Source: TMED8 sp038125725 (GTDB lineage Bacteria > Pseudomonadota > Alphaproteobacteria > Rhodospirillales > Casp-alpha2). Taken from it: a stretch of DNA of 26,593 nucleotides. Shown here in pieces: positions 13,856-22,680 of this stretch. The notes beneath the pieces are model-generated. The model was not told the DNA's origin. It saw only the letters and a list, made by a program, of their open reading frames with translations, and searched no databases. Position 1 is the stretch's first letter, and every line of letters begins with the position of its first letter. Position numbers and translations under genes: made by a program. The DNA lies in the NCBI GenBank assembly GCA_038125725.1, contig JAYPEK010000051.1, positions 1-26,593 of the forward strand. The letters run 5' to 3'.

Positions 13856-15250
13856 TTGCACGGAAGCGGGGCCGGTTTGTCCGGATACGGCGCGAACATT
13901 CTGAACGAGGTCGATCACCTCGCCGAGTACAAGATGTACGGCAAGGTGGTGAACATCGTCGGCCTTCTGATCCACGTCGGCGGCGTCACCCATAGCCTGT
14001 CCGTCGGCGACCATTGCATCATTCATGCGCGCAAGGGGCGCCGGGTCGCCTGCGAGGTCGTCGGGTTCGCCGACGGCAATGCCCTGGTGATGCCGTTCGG
14101 CGCCATCGAGGGAATCGGCATGGGCAGCCGCGCCGAAGTCAGCGTTGCCGAACCGGTGATCTATCCGTCGCGCGAATGGCTCGGCCGAGTCGTTAATGCC
14201 TTCGGTGAACCCATGGACGGCAAGGGACCGCTACCGGTCGGCGGCCTTGGCTATCCGATCCACAACTCGCCACCGCCGGCGCACACGCGCAAGCGGGTCG
14301 GCGGCAAGGTCGATCTTGGCGTGCGTGCCATGAACGCTTTCCTGACGCTCTGCCAGGGGCAGCGCATGGGCATCTTCTCGGGCTCCGGCGTCGGCAAGTC
14401 GACGCTGCTGGCGATGATGGCCCGCAACACCGATGCCGAGGTCAACGTCATCGGCCTGATCGGCGAACGCGGCCGCGAGGCCCGCGAGTTCATCGAGGAC
14501 CATCTGGGCGAGGAGGGAATGCGCCGCTCCATCGTCGTTGTCGCCACCTCCGACGAATCGCCGCTGGTGCGCCGCCAAGCCGCATACGTAACGCTTGCCA
14601 TTGCCGAATACTTCCGCGACCAGGCCAACGAAGTGCTGGTTTTGATGGATTCCGTCACCCGCTTCGCCATGGCGCAGCGGGAGATCTCGCTCTCGGCCGG
14701 CGAGCCGCCGACGACCAAGGGCTATACGCCTTCCGTTTTCGCCCAGTTGCCGCAACTTCTAGAGCGCGCCGGTCCCGGGACCGACGGGCAGGGCAATATC
14801 ACTGGCCTGTTCACCGTGCTGGTCGAGGGCGACGACCATAACGAGCCCGTCGCCGACGCGGTGCGCGGTATCCTCGACGGGCACGTGGTGCTGGAACGCG
14901 AGATCGCCGAACGCGGCCGCTATCCGGCGATCAACATCCTGCGCAGCATTTCCCGGACCATGCCCGGCTGCAATACGCCGGAACAGAACGCCATGGTGAC
15001 CCGTGCGCGGCGGCTGCTCGCCACCTACGAGGACATGGCGGAGCTGATCCGTCTCGGCGCCTATCGGCGCGGCACCGACCCGCAGGTGGACGAATCGATC
15101 CAGTACAATCCTCAATTGGAAGCCTTCCTGTCGCAGGAAATCGCCGAGGCCAACAGTCTCGACGACTGCTACCGGCGTCTCGGCGAAATTCTCGGCATGC
15201 CTTCCGGAGCGCCGCCGGCGCAGCCGGAACAGCCGCCGCCGGCGGGTTGA
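13856..15250 (+). CDS. fliI: Flagellum-specific ATPase FliI
   Basis: 464 aa, related to the F1-ATPase beta subunit; it energises unfolding and delivery of substrates to the flagellar export gate. Walker A is SGSGVGKST (175-183), Walker B LVLMDS (261-266), and the flagellar/type III form of the catalytic loop, GLIGERGREAREF, is at about 200-212. PAINILRSISR is also typical. The start is a TTG, at 13856 or possibly 13877; neither has a strong ribosome site, so the N terminus is uncertain by seven residues. The C-terminal tail is Pro-rich. fliJ follows after 14 bases. Confidence 0.95.
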   Translation: MHGSGAGLSGYGANILNEVDHLAEYKMYGKVVNIVGLLIHVGGVTHSLSVGDHCIIHARKGRRVACEVVGFADGNALVMPFGAIEGIGMGSRAEVSVAEPVIYPSREWLGRVVNAFGEPMDGKGPLPVGGLGYPIHNSPPPAHTRKRVGGKVDLGVRAMNAFLTLCQGQRMGIFSGSGVGKSTLLAMMARNTDAEVNVIGLIGERGREAREFIEDHLGEEGMRRSIVVVATSDESPLVRRQAAYVTLAIAEYFRDQANEVLVLMDSVTRFAMAQREISLSAGEPPTTKGYTPSVFAQLPQLLERAGPGTDGQGNITGLFTVLVEGDDHNEPVADAVRGILDGHVVLEREIAERGRYPAINILRSISRTMPGCNTPEQNAMVTRARRLLATYEDMAELIRLGAYRRGTDPQVDESIQYNPQLEAFLSQEIAEANSLDDCYRRLGEILGMPSGAPPAQPEQPPPAG

Positions 15251-15264
15251 GCGGAGTCTGATCG

Positions 15265-15684
15265 ATGGCCAAGGGGCTCGCCACGATGGTCCGCGTCAAC
15301 GAATGGACGGTCGATGAGAAGCGCCGCGCCCTCGGCGCCCTGCTGCGCGAGTTGGAGCAACTGGAATCCGCCCGGCGCCAGCTCGACCGTGAGTTGGCGG
15401 ACGAACAGGCGGCGGCGGCCAGCATGCCCAACGAAGCGGGCTTGCTTTATGGGGTCTACGCCGAAGGCGTCATCATTCGGCGTGAAAGAATGGACGCGGC
15501 GATTGTCGCCAAACAGAGTGAAATCGAGAAAGCCCGCGAGGCACTGAACGAGGCCTACCGCGAACTGAAGAAGTTCGAGGTGATCCGCGACAACCGCGCG
15601 CGCGAGGCGCAAGCGGCGGAAGCCAGGGAAGAGCGAATCCAGCTCGACGAAATGGGTATCGAGAGCTATCGCAGACGCTCCTGA
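15265..15684 (+). CDS. fliJ: Flagellar export chaperone/escort FliJ
   Basis: 139 aa, almost wholly helical and charged, with heptad-like patterns across about 20-125 that predict an antiparallel coiled coil, as in FliJ. It has no catalytic motif. FliJ sits in the FliI hexamer like the gamma subunit of F1-ATPase and links it to FlhA. The call rests on size, coiled-coil composition and place immediately after fliI, since FliJ sequences diverge quickly. Confidence 0.82.
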   Translation: MAKGLATMVRVNEWTVDEKRRALGALLRELEQLESARRQLDRELADEQAAAASMPNEAGLLYGVYAEGVIIRRERMDAAIVAKQSEIEKAREALNEAYRELKKFEVIRDNRAREAQAAEAREERIQLDEMGIESYRRRS

Positions 15685-15740
15685 CGGACCGAAAAAGGCC
15701 GGCTTAAGATCATCATAACTCGTTGATATAAAATTGAATT

Positions 15741-15760
15741 TACGATTGTTCACAATCGTA
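15741..15760. promoter_or_regulatory. Perfect palindrome TACGATTGTTCACAATCGTA
   Basis: Nine-base arms around TC, in an AT-rich island (about 15705-15760) of an otherwise GC-rich region. It resembles a MarR- or TetR-type operator with a core of ATTG-N4-CAAT. As RNA it makes an 8-bp stem with a TTCA loop but no T-tract, so it is not a terminator. It lies about 110 bases upstream of the secreted-protein gene and after fliJ. Confidence 0.45.
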
Positions 15761-15816
15761 TGCGGGCCGTCAGACAGCTGTCAGGTTCAGGACATAGGTT
15801 CACGCCCGAACGTAAT

Positions 15817-15837
15817 GGCGGGAAACCGCCGGGTTTT
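15817..15837 (+). terminator. Weak hairpin terminator after fliIJ
   Basis: GGCGG-GAAA-CCGCC forms a 5-bp GC stem with a GNRA-type loop, followed by GGG and four T. The stem is short and the T run is offset, so it may terminate fliIJ weakly or act as a leader hairpin of the next gene. Another 10-bp palindrome, GACAGCTGTC, lies at 15773-15782. Confidence 0.3.
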
Positions 15838-15872
15838 GTGTGCAATAAGCTGAGTATCGCGTGAGGGTTTCC

Positions 15873-16598
15873 GTGAAAGAATTTCACAAGCATGGTTTTC
15901 TGTCCCTGCTGGCGCTCTTGTCGCTCCTGGTCCTGCCGGGTGCCGCCAGCGCATCCGACTGTGCGCCGTTTCCGCAGTTGAAGATCTGGGGCGAATACAC
16001 GCACGAGAAAGTCCAGAGCCTCGTCGACCAGCGCCTTGGCGGCGACTGGGACGGTTATCTCGTGAAGCTCGACAAAGGCCTTCAGCAGATGCAGACGCTG
16101 CACGAGCGCGGCAAAGGCGTCGCCCTGAACATCGGCGGCAAGCGTTACGCGCTCGAGGGCAAGACCCTGGAAGCCTACATCAAGGCCTCCGAAAAGCGCC
16201 GCGACGTGGTCGCCTGTCTCGCCCAGGAAGCGGAAATCGCCAAGCTCGACAATTTCGCTACAGCCGCCGGCGGCGAAGCCTCCGACGTCGAAGTCGCCGC
16301 CATTCAGGTGGCGGACCTCAATCTCAACGTCGATGGCGAATGCCATGACGGCGTCGCCTCCTTCAAGGTCTCCAACCAGGGCGAAACCTGGCCGAAGCTC
16401 GCCACCATTGCCATCTACCGGGTCGGTAACGGCTCGCCGAAGCGGGTCAGCGCCCGGCGCATGCGCCTGTCGGACGGCCAGATGGCCACCTTCAAGGTGC
16501 CGCCGGCCAAGAACACCACCGGCCGCCTCGGCCTGTTCGTCGAGCCTTCCTGGGTGAAGCGCAAGTTCGAGTTCGACGCGACCCTCACCTGCGGCTGA
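15873..16598 (+). CDS. Secreted protein of unknown function
   Basis: 241 aa from a GTG at 15873 with GAGGG five bases upstream; a GTG at 15861 is the alternative. A Sec signal peptide is clear: KEFHKHG, then FLSLLALLSLLVLPGA, and a likely cut after ASA. The middle (about 40-130) is helical and charged. The last 85 residues alternate in a beta-sandwich way (VDLNLNVDGE-like start, FKVSNQGETWPKLATIAIYRV, then KFEFDATLTC), suggesting an Ig-like or CARDB-like fold. Four cysteines could form two disulfides. It stands alone between two convergent flagellar operons. No family was recognised. Confidence 0.7.
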   Translation: MKEFHKHGFLSLLALLSLLVLPGAASASDCAPFPQLKIWGEYTHEKVQSLVDQRLGGDWDGYLVKLDKGLQQMQTLHERGKGVALNIGGKRYALEGKTLEAYIKASEKRRDVVACLAQEAEIAKLDNFATAAGGEASDVEVAAIQVADLNLNVDGECHDGVASFKVSNQGETWPKLATIAIYRVGNGSPKRVSARRMRLSDGQMATFKVPPAKNTTGRLGLFVEPSWVKRKFEFDATLTCG

Positions 16599-16633
16599 GC
16601 GTTTCGCCTCAATCTTTCGTTTGAATGTATGTT

Positions 16634-17029
16634 TTAGACCGGCGGTAGCCGGTACAAGAGGTCGTCGTTGCGCCAGCCCGGCTGGCTTTCCTCGAGCGAA
16701 ATCTCATGTGTCGACGGCGTCTCGCCGGGCGCGGCACCACGTAGCGTGACTTGCGCCCACCTGGGCACCAACTCATTTGCAACGTCGTCCAGAATCGCCA
16801 CCGCCGCTGCTTCCAACGTTTCCCACGGGATCGGCGCCAGGCCGGCCAGGTAGGCGGTGAAATTGGCGGGTGCCAGCAGTTGCCGGTCGGGAACGTAGCG
16901 GAGCGTGACTTGCATGGCTCCGCCCTGGTTTTCGAGCACCAACTGTTCGCGCAGGGTCACCAAATAGTCGCGCCCACCGCCCGGATTGGCGACCGGCGTC
17001 AGGATCTCGCGGCGTTGGATGGCGTCCAT
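16634..17029 (-). CDS. QueF-like T-fold protein without the catalytic cysteine
   Basis: 131 aa. It matches the T-fold pattern of QueF (preQ0 reductase): N-x4-RDYLV at 15-24, RYVPD (44-48), YL (60-61), then Glu73 followed at fixed distance by Asp82 and Pro89-Arg90. In QueF the same run is HE...NDL...PR without gaps, where the glutamate holds the purine. The catalytic C-P-x-T-G loop is missing; REQLVLENQGGAM stands in its place and the whole protein has no cysteine. It is therefore unlikely to be a reductase, but may bind a nucleobase or have a structural role. It begins 7 bases after the fliK-like gene and is probably co-translated. The family assignment was made by eye. Confidence 0.6.
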   Translation of the reverse strand: MDAIQRREILTPVANPGGGRDYLVTLREQLVLENQGGAMQVTLRYVPDRQLLAPANFTAYLAGLAPIPWETLEAAAVAILDDVANELVPRWAQVTLRGAAPGETPSTHEISLEESQPGWRNDDLLYRLPPV

Positions 17030-17036
17030 GGCGGGA

Positions 17037-18686
17037 TTATACCATCAGCCCGAGGCCGCCGTCGTCGGCCTTGGCATCGGTGCCGACGAAGTTCGCGGGT
17101 GCGGATTGGAACGCCAGGCCGCCGGTAACGCCGGTGGTTTCATTGGCGTCTTCGAAGACGCTGCGGATGCCGTTCTGCACGTTGACTGGCAGGCGGTCGT
17201 CGCTGCGCACGATGAGATCGAAGCGCTTGGTGCCGTCCTGCACGAAACCATCCAGTTGCAGCCTGCCGAGGCGGCTCATCTCCACGTCGACCACGAAACG
17301 CACTCCCGGTCCCTTGCGCGGGTCCGCTTCGTCCTCCTCATCGTCCTCGCGCCGGCGCACCAGCAACCGCAACTGCTCGATCTCATGGCCGTTGAAGAAG
17401 GGTACCGGGAAGGGCCTGGGTTCCGGGCCGTCGGGCTCGGTCCTGACCCGGCCAATGCCGGCAAAGTCGTCCTTGAGGCGCGCCATCAGCGCCGGTTTCA
17501 GCTTCTCCAGCGCGCGTGCCGGTGCATCGCCCAGCCACTGCCGCACGTCGCCGCCCCGGAGCGCGAACAAAAAGAACAGCAAGTTCGCCGCCAGATTGGC
17601 GTCGGCGCGCGGCATGGCGCCGTGGATCATTTGCTGGGCCGTCACCGGTTGCGCATCCATCAAGGTACGCGCCGCTTCTTCCAGCGCCGGCCATTGGCGC
17701 TGTTCGGCGATGACTTGGCCGAACCTGAGTGCCATTGCCCGGTCCTGGCCGGCGGTTTGCGGTTGGGCAAGCTGGATAACCTCGAGTTGGATGGCGGCGC
17801 CGGCCGGCAGTGGCGTCGGCGTGGCAATGGCAATCGGCCCGGCCGGGGTCTGCACCAAGCTGTGGCTGGCACCAGCGCCGCTCGCCTGGGTGGCGACACC
17901 GGAAAGCGTCATGCCAAGGCTGAGCGGCTGACCGGTCGCCGCTGGCGGCTGCGCCTGGGCGCCAGGCTGCACGGAAATGACCCGCACGGTAAAACCGCTG
18001 CCCGCCGGCAGCGCCACCTTGCCGGGCGCTTGCGCTGGAGAGGCCAGGGTGCCGGGCGTGGTTGGCTGTGTTGCGGAATTCGGCGTCGGCTGTGCGGCGG
18101 TTGCTGGGGGACGGCCAGCACCTGCAAGATTAACGCCCCCGGCGGATAGGGCCTGGGCGCCCGTGATCAGGGCGCTGCCCGGTTGCAGCAGGGTGGCGCC
18201 AAGGGTCGCGCCCTGGGTCAGGCTGACCGGTGCCGCCGGGCCGCTGGCCTGTCCCGCCACCGGGCTCGGGTTGCCAGCGCTTGGGGCCGTGGGCGTGCCC
18301 GGTCCGGCACCCCTGCCGGCTGCGGTCCCGGCGGGGCCGGGAAGGGTTGGCGGTAACAACTCGCCGCCTTGGCGCGAAAACGCCTGCGGGGACTTGCCGT
18401 GAATGGCGGCGATCAGCAACAAAACCTGGGTGCCGAGCGATTGCACCTGCAATTGCAGCGGGCCACTGGCGGGAAGGGCGATATTGGTTTGCAGCGCCAG
18501 GGGACCGAGCCGGGTGGAAACCAGGATGCGGCCTAGCGGGTCGAGGCCGGTCACCAGGGCATCCAACCGTGCGCCCACATCGAGCGACAATAGCGCCGGC
18601 GGCGGGCTGGTCACCACCGCACTCGGCAACGGCGCCGGCGGTGTGGCGGGGGCACTCGGCGGCGGCGGCGGTGCGACGGTGGACAT
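17037..18686 (-). CDS. fliK: FliK-like flagellar hook-length control protein
   Basis: 549 aa. The first 330 residues are low in complexity and rich in Ala, Pro, Gly and Gln, as in the ruler part of FliK. The C-terminal 110 residues form a compact domain like Flg_hook: PFFNGHEIEQLRLLVRR, then VRFVVDVEMSRLGRLQLDGFV, FDLIVRSDDRLP. An acidic insert, EDDEEDEADP, sits inside that domain. FliK measures hook length and switches FlhB from hook to filament substrates. The sequence of the N-terminal part is not conserved, so the call rests on domain order, the C-terminal pattern and place in the flagellar operon. Confidence 0.78.
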   Translation of the reverse strand: MSTVAPPPPPSAPATPPAPLPSAVVTSPPPALLSLDVGARLDALVTGLDPLGRILVSTRLGPLALQTNIALPASGPLQLQVQSLGTQVLLLIAAIHGKSPQAFSRQGGELLPPTLPGPAGTAAGRGAGPGTPTAPSAGNPSPVAGQASGPAAPVSLTQGATLGATLLQPGSALITGAQALSAGGVNLAGAGRPPATAAQPTPNSATQPTTPGTLASPAQAPGKVALPAGSGFTVRVISVQPGAQAQPPAATGQPLSLGMTLSGVATQASGAGASHSLVQTPAGPIAIATPTPLPAGAAIQLEVIQLAQPQTAGQDRAMALRFGQVIAEQRQWPALEEAARTLMDAQPVTAQQMIHGAMPRADANLAANLLFFLFALRGGDVRQWLGDAPARALEKLKPALMARLKDDFAGIGRVRTEPDGPEPRPFPVPFFNGHEIEQLRLLVRRREDDEEDEADPRKGPGVRFVVDVEMSRLGRLQLDGFVQDGTKRFDLIVRSDDRLPVNVQNGIRSVFEDANETTGVTGGLAFQSAPANFVGTDAKADDGGLGLMV

Positions 18687-18695
18687 GCTTGCGGC

Positions 18696-19478
18696 TCAGC
18701 CCTCCGCCAGCTTGTCGGCGATCTTGTTCACGTCCTCGGCGGCTTCGGTATTGGGGTAGCGCGTCAGCAGCGGCGTCTGGCTGCGGATCGCTTCCTTGAC
18801 GCGCGGATCGCGCCGCACGATGCCGAGCAGCATCGGCGAGATCTTGAGAAAGCCCTGGCAGGCTTTTAGCAGTGTATTGTAGGTGCGCTCGCCCTCGCGG
18901 GTGGAATTGACGTTGTTGGTGACGATCTCGAAGCGCATTTCCGGGCGCTCGGCGTGGGTCACCTTGATGAAGGCATAGGCATCGGTGAGCGATGTCGGCT
19001 CGTCGGTCAGAACGACGACGCAGGTGCCGGCGTTGTGGGCGAGCTGGCGCACGGTGCGCTCGACGCCGGCGCCGAGATCGATCAGCACGTGGTCGTAAGA
19101 ACTGGCGAGCAGCGTCAGGTCCTCGCCCAGCATTTGCAGGCGCGAGGATGCGATGTTGGCGAGCGAGCCCGAGCCCGATCGCCCGGCGATGACGTGGAAG
19201 CCGCCGTCGTCATAATTGACGATGGCCTGGTTGAGGGTCAGGCGGCCGGCGATCACCGCCGACAGGTCCTGCTTCGGCATCAGGCCGAGTTGGATATCCA
19301 GGTTGGCGAGGCCGAGATCGCCGTCGAACAGCAGCACGCGGCGGCCCTTGAGCGCCAGTGCATGGGCCAGCGTGATGGAAAGCCAGGTCTTGCCGACGCC
19401 GCCCTTGCCGGACGCGACGGCGAGCATGTTGGCGCCCTTGCTTCGTGGGGTGGTCGGCATCGCGGGGGAGTCACTCAT
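18696..19478 (-). CDS. flhG: Flagellar number regulator FlhG (FleN), MinD-type ATPase
   Basis: 260 aa. The deviant Walker A SGKGGVGKT (23-31), DGDLGLANLDIQLG (52-65) and VLIDLGAGVE (Walker B region) are typical of FlhG/FleN. The C-terminal part has the VNNVNSTREGERTYNTLLKACQGFL pattern of the group. FlhG partners FlhF and limits flagellar number. Its ATG overlaps the flhF stop by four bases, so the two are translationally coupled. The short N-terminal tail lacks the clear DQAxxLR motif that activates FlhF in some species. Confidence 0.92.
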   Translation of the reverse strand: MSDSPAMPTTPRSKGANMLAVASGKGGVGKTWLSITLAHALALKGRRVLLFDGDLGLANLDIQLGLMPKQDLSAVIAGRLTLNQAIVNYDDGGFHVIAGRSGSGSLANIASSRLQMLGEDLTLLASSYDHVLIDLGAGVERTVRQLAHNAGTCVVVLTDEPTSLTDAYAFIKVTHAERPEMRFEIVTNNVNSTREGERTYNTLLKACQGFLKISPMLLGIVRRDPRVKEAIRSQTPLLTRYPNTEAAEDVNKIADKLAEG

Positions 19479-20506
19479 GGTCGGTCCTCGTCGGGTCCGC
19501 CGGTCCCGGTCTCGGGCGCCTCGGCGGGGGTGGCAAGCGGGTTGGGTTGGTCGGGTTCCGGCATCATCAGGCGTGCCAGCACCGCCGGCGTAATCGGCTT
19601 CAAGCCTTCGCCGACCCGGTGGGTGATGGAGACGTCGGCGAGCGGCAGGCGGGCGGCGAACGCTGCCGCGATGACGGCGCCCAGGCGGCGCGCGATATCG
19701 AGCCGCGTGACGATCAGCCGGGTGGCGCCGGCGCGGGCATAGATGCAGGCCATGTCGGCGCTTTCGACGGCATCGCCGCCGGCCGGCAACACCAGCACGG
19801 CCTCACCGTCGGCGGTATCGACGATGCGCGCCAATTGCGCCATGTCGTGGTCGTCGTAGGGGTTGGTGCCGGCCGTGTCGATGACCAGCCGGCCGGGCCC
19901 GTCGCGGTGCTCCCGCACCAGCGCCAGCAGCGCATCGGTGTCCGGCGCGGTGGCAAGCTCCAGCCCCAGAATGCGGGTGAAGGCGGCCAATTGCTCGACG
20001 CCGCCGGCGCGTTTCACGTCGGTAGTGACCGGCACCACGGCTTGTTTGGCCATGTGGGCGCGGGCGCAGATTTTGGCGGCCGTGATGGTTTTGCCGGCCC
20101 CTGGCGGGCCGACCAGCACCAGCGGCGGCATGCCGTCTTCGAAGGCTTCCAGCGGCGCGAAACCGAGTTGCGCGTCGAGCGCCCGGGTCAGGGCCTGGAC
20201 CGCGGTTTCCGCCTCGGCGCCGGCGCCGATTTCCGCCAGCCGCGCCGCCGTCGGCGCCGGCACGCCGTGCGAGACCAAAGCCTGGCGCAGGAAGGCGGCG
20301 AGATCGAAGCCGTCGTCGCCGAGCGCCGGCGCATCATGGCCCTGATCTTCGTTGGCCGGTTCCGCCGGTTCGGTGGCGGCGACCAGCACGGCGCGGCCGT
20401 CATCGCCCTGGAACGACGAGACGATGACCGCATCGCTGCCCAGACTGTCGCGCACCATGTCCATGGCGGCGGCGGTGGTATCGGCTGTGAAGGTCTTGAC
20501 CCGCAT
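19475..20506 (-). CDS. flhF: Flagellar positioning SRP-type GTPase FlhF
   Basis: 343 aa. N-terminal MRVKTFTADTTAAAMDMVRDSLG is the FlhF B-domain start. The G domain has G1 GPPGAGKT (133-140), TTDVKRAGGVEQL (161-173) and G3 DTAGT (210-214). The G4 motif reads TRLD (267-270), where TKLD is usual, and the G2-region Tyr of TTDTYR is Lys here. The B/N linker is short, so the protein is smaller than many FlhFs. It places new flagella at the pole with FlhG, the gene that overlaps its end. Confidence 0.9.
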   Translation of the reverse strand: MRVKTFTADTTAAAMDMVRDSLGSDAVIVSSFQGDDGRAVLVAATEPAEPANEDQGHDAPALGDDGFDLAAFLRQALVSHGVPAPTAARLAEIGAGAEAETAVQALTRALDAQLGFAPLEAFEDGMPPLVLVGPPGAGKTITAAKICARAHMAKQAVVPVTTDVKRAGGVEQLAAFTRILGLELATAPDTDALLALVREHRDGPGRLVIDTAGTNPYDDHDMAQLARIVDTADGEAVLVLPAGGDAVESADMACIYARAGATRLIVTRLDIARRLGAVIAAAFAARLPLADVSITHRVGEGLKPITPAVLARLMMPEPDQPNPLATPAEAPETGTGGPDEDRP

Positions 20507-20521
20507 GGCGCCCGGCCCGCC

Positions 20522-22651
20522 CTAGACCTGCCCGACGGTCTTGATTTTGGCCTTCGGGTGGACCTCGTTCTGTGACATCACCACGGTCATCGGCCGGAAA
20601 CGCTCGACGATGGAACGCACGAACGGGCGGATGCCGGGGCTGGTCAGCAGCACCGGCGCCTCGCCGACCATGGCCTGGCGCTCGAAGGTGTTGCGCAGCA
20701 CGGTGATGAATTCCTGCAAGCGGCTCGGCGGCATGCTCAATTGCCGGTCCTCGCCCTGGCCGACCAGGCTCTCGGCGAAGGCCTGCTCCCACTGCGGCGA
20801 CAGCGTGATCATCGGGATGACGCCCTGGTCGGTGGTGTTCTGGTCGCTGATCTGGCGTGCCAGGCGGGCGCGCACATGCTCGGTGATGGTCATGACGTTG
20901 CGCGAATGGCCGCAGGCCTCGGCGATGCCTTCCAGGATGGTCGGCAGATCGCGGATCGACACCCGCTCGGCCAGGAGGTTCTGCAGGATGCGCTGCACGC
21001 CGCCCAGCGATATCTGCGCCGGGATCAGATCGCCGATCAGCGCCTGGTGTTCCTTGTCCATTTCGTCCAGCAGCTTCTGGGTTTCGGCGTAGGACAGAAG
21101 CTCGGCCATGTTGTCCTTGATCACCTCGGTGATATGCGTGGTGATCACGGTCGCTGGATCAACGACGGTGTAGCCCCGGAACAGCGCCTCTTCGCGGTTG
21201 GCGTCCTCGATCCACATGGCCGGCAGACCGAAGGTCGGCTCCATGGTCTTTTCGCCGGGTAGGCTGATGTCCTCGCCGCGCGGGTCCATGACCAGCATCA
21301 TGTTGGGCCTGAGATCGCCGCGGCCGGACTCGATCTCCTTGACCCGGATGACATAGTTGTTGGCCGGCAGTTGCATGTTGTCCTGGATACGCACGCTGGG
21401 CATGACGAAACCGACTTCCGCCGCCATCTGCCGGCGCAGCGCCTTGATCTGGTCGGTCAGCCGCTGGCCTTCGCGCGGCGCGCTGATCAGCGACAAAAGC
21501 CCATAGCCGAGCTCCAGGCGCAGGTAGTCTATCTTCAGCGCCGCCGATATCGGTTCCTCCGCCAGGGCGGCCGGATCGATGGTCCTCTCCTCCTCCTCGA
21601 GCAGCAGTTCCTCTTCCGCTTGCCTGTTCTTGGCGTGCATGAAGAACGCGGCGACCGCGCAGGCGCCGGCGAGTGTCATGAACGGCACCACGGGCACGCC
21701 GGGCACGATCGCCAAGCCCGTCAACAGGACCGCCACCAGCGCCAAGGCGCGCGGCTTGCCCCCCATCTGCTTGATCAGCGCCGCCTCGGTGCTGCCCGCG
21801 ACGCCCGCCTTGGTAACCATCATGCCGGCCGCGGTGGAGACGATCAGGGCCGGAATTTGCGAGACCAGGCCGTCGCCGACCGTCAGGCGGGTGTAGGAAT
21901 CGGCGGCCTGGGCGAAGGTGATGTCCTGTTGCGCGACGCCGATGATCATGCCGCCGATGACGTTGATGAAGGTGATCAGGATGCCGGCAATGGCGTCGCC
22001 GCGAACGAACTTGGCGGCACCGTCCATGGCGCCGAAGAAGGAGCTTTCCTCCTCCAGTTCCTTTCGCCGCGTGCGGGCTTCCGTTTCGTCGATCAGCCCG
22101 GTGGAAAGATCGGCGTCGATGGCCATCTGCTTGCCGGGCATGGCGTCCAGGGTGAAACGCGCCGAGACTTCCGCGATACGCCCGGAACCCTTGGTGATGA
22201 CGATGAAATTGACGATCACCAGGATGGTGAAGACGATGATGCCGATGACGAAGTTGCCGCCCATGACGAAGCCGCCGAAGGCCTGGATTACCTCGCCGGC
22301 GGCGTCAGTGCCTTCGTGGCCGTTGGACAGGATCAGGCGCGTCGATGCCAGGTTGAGGCTGAGCCGGATCATCGTCGCCAGCAACAGCACCGTCGGGAAG
22401 GCATTGAATTCCAACGGTTTCTCCACGAACAGCGCGGTCATCAGGATAAGCACCGAGAAGGTGATGGAGAATGCCAGCGCGATGTCGAGCATCCACTTGG
22501 GCATCGGCATGATCAGCACCACCAGGATGCCGACTACCGCCAGCGCCAGCATGATGTCGCCACGCGTTAGCGCCTCGACGATACGGTCGCGGAAATCGGC
22601 TCCCGAACCTCCGTCGGCGTCTTCAGTGGCTTGGGTGGTGGCTTCCGCCAT
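20522..22651 (-). CDS. flhA: Flagellar export gate protein FlhA
   Basis: 709 aa, full length. About eight membrane segments fill residues 25-330. The FHIPEP signature is clear: RLSLNLASTRLIL, then GSGRIAEVSARFTLDAMPGKQMAIDADL, KFVRGDAIAGILI. The cytoplasmic domain (about 360-709) includes NNYVIRVKEIE, the GYTVVDPATVITTHI segment and the C-terminal QNEVHPKAKIKTVG. FlhA forms the nonameric ring that receives export substrates and uses the proton gradient. It lies 29 bases after flbD and 15 bases before flhF. Confidence 0.96.
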   Translation of the reverse strand: MAEATTQATEDADGGSGADFRDRIVEALTRGDIMLALAVVGILVVLIMPMPKWMLDIALAFSITFSVLILMTALFVEKPLEFNAFPTVLLLATMIRLSLNLASTRLILSNGHEGTDAAGEVIQAFGGFVMGGNFVIGIIVFTILVIVNFIVITKGSGRIAEVSARFTLDAMPGKQMAIDADLSTGLIDETEARTRRKELEEESSFFGAMDGAAKFVRGDAIAGILITFINVIGGMIIGVAQQDITFAQAADSYTRLTVGDGLVSQIPALIVSTAAGMMVTKAGVAGSTEAALIKQMGGKPRALALVAVLLTGLAIVPGVPVVPFMTLAGACAVAAFFMHAKNRQAEEELLLEEEERTIDPAALAEEPISAALKIDYLRLELGYGLLSLISAPREGQRLTDQIKALRRQMAAEVGFVMPSVRIQDNMQLPANNYVIRVKEIESGRGDLRPNMMLVMDPRGEDISLPGEKTMEPTFGLPAMWIEDANREEALFRGYTVVDPATVITTHITEVIKDNMAELLSYAETQKLLDEMDKEHQALIGDLIPAQISLGGVQRILQNLLAERVSIRDLPTILEGIAEACGHSRNVMTITEHVRARLARQISDQNTTDQGVIPMITLSPQWEQAFAESLVGQGEDRQLSMPPSRLQEFITVLRNTFERQAMVGEAPVLLTSPGIRPFVRSIVERFRPMTVVMSQNEVHPKAKIKTVGQV

Positions 22652-22680
22652 GGTCTAGATGATCCTGTTGTCGATCCCCG

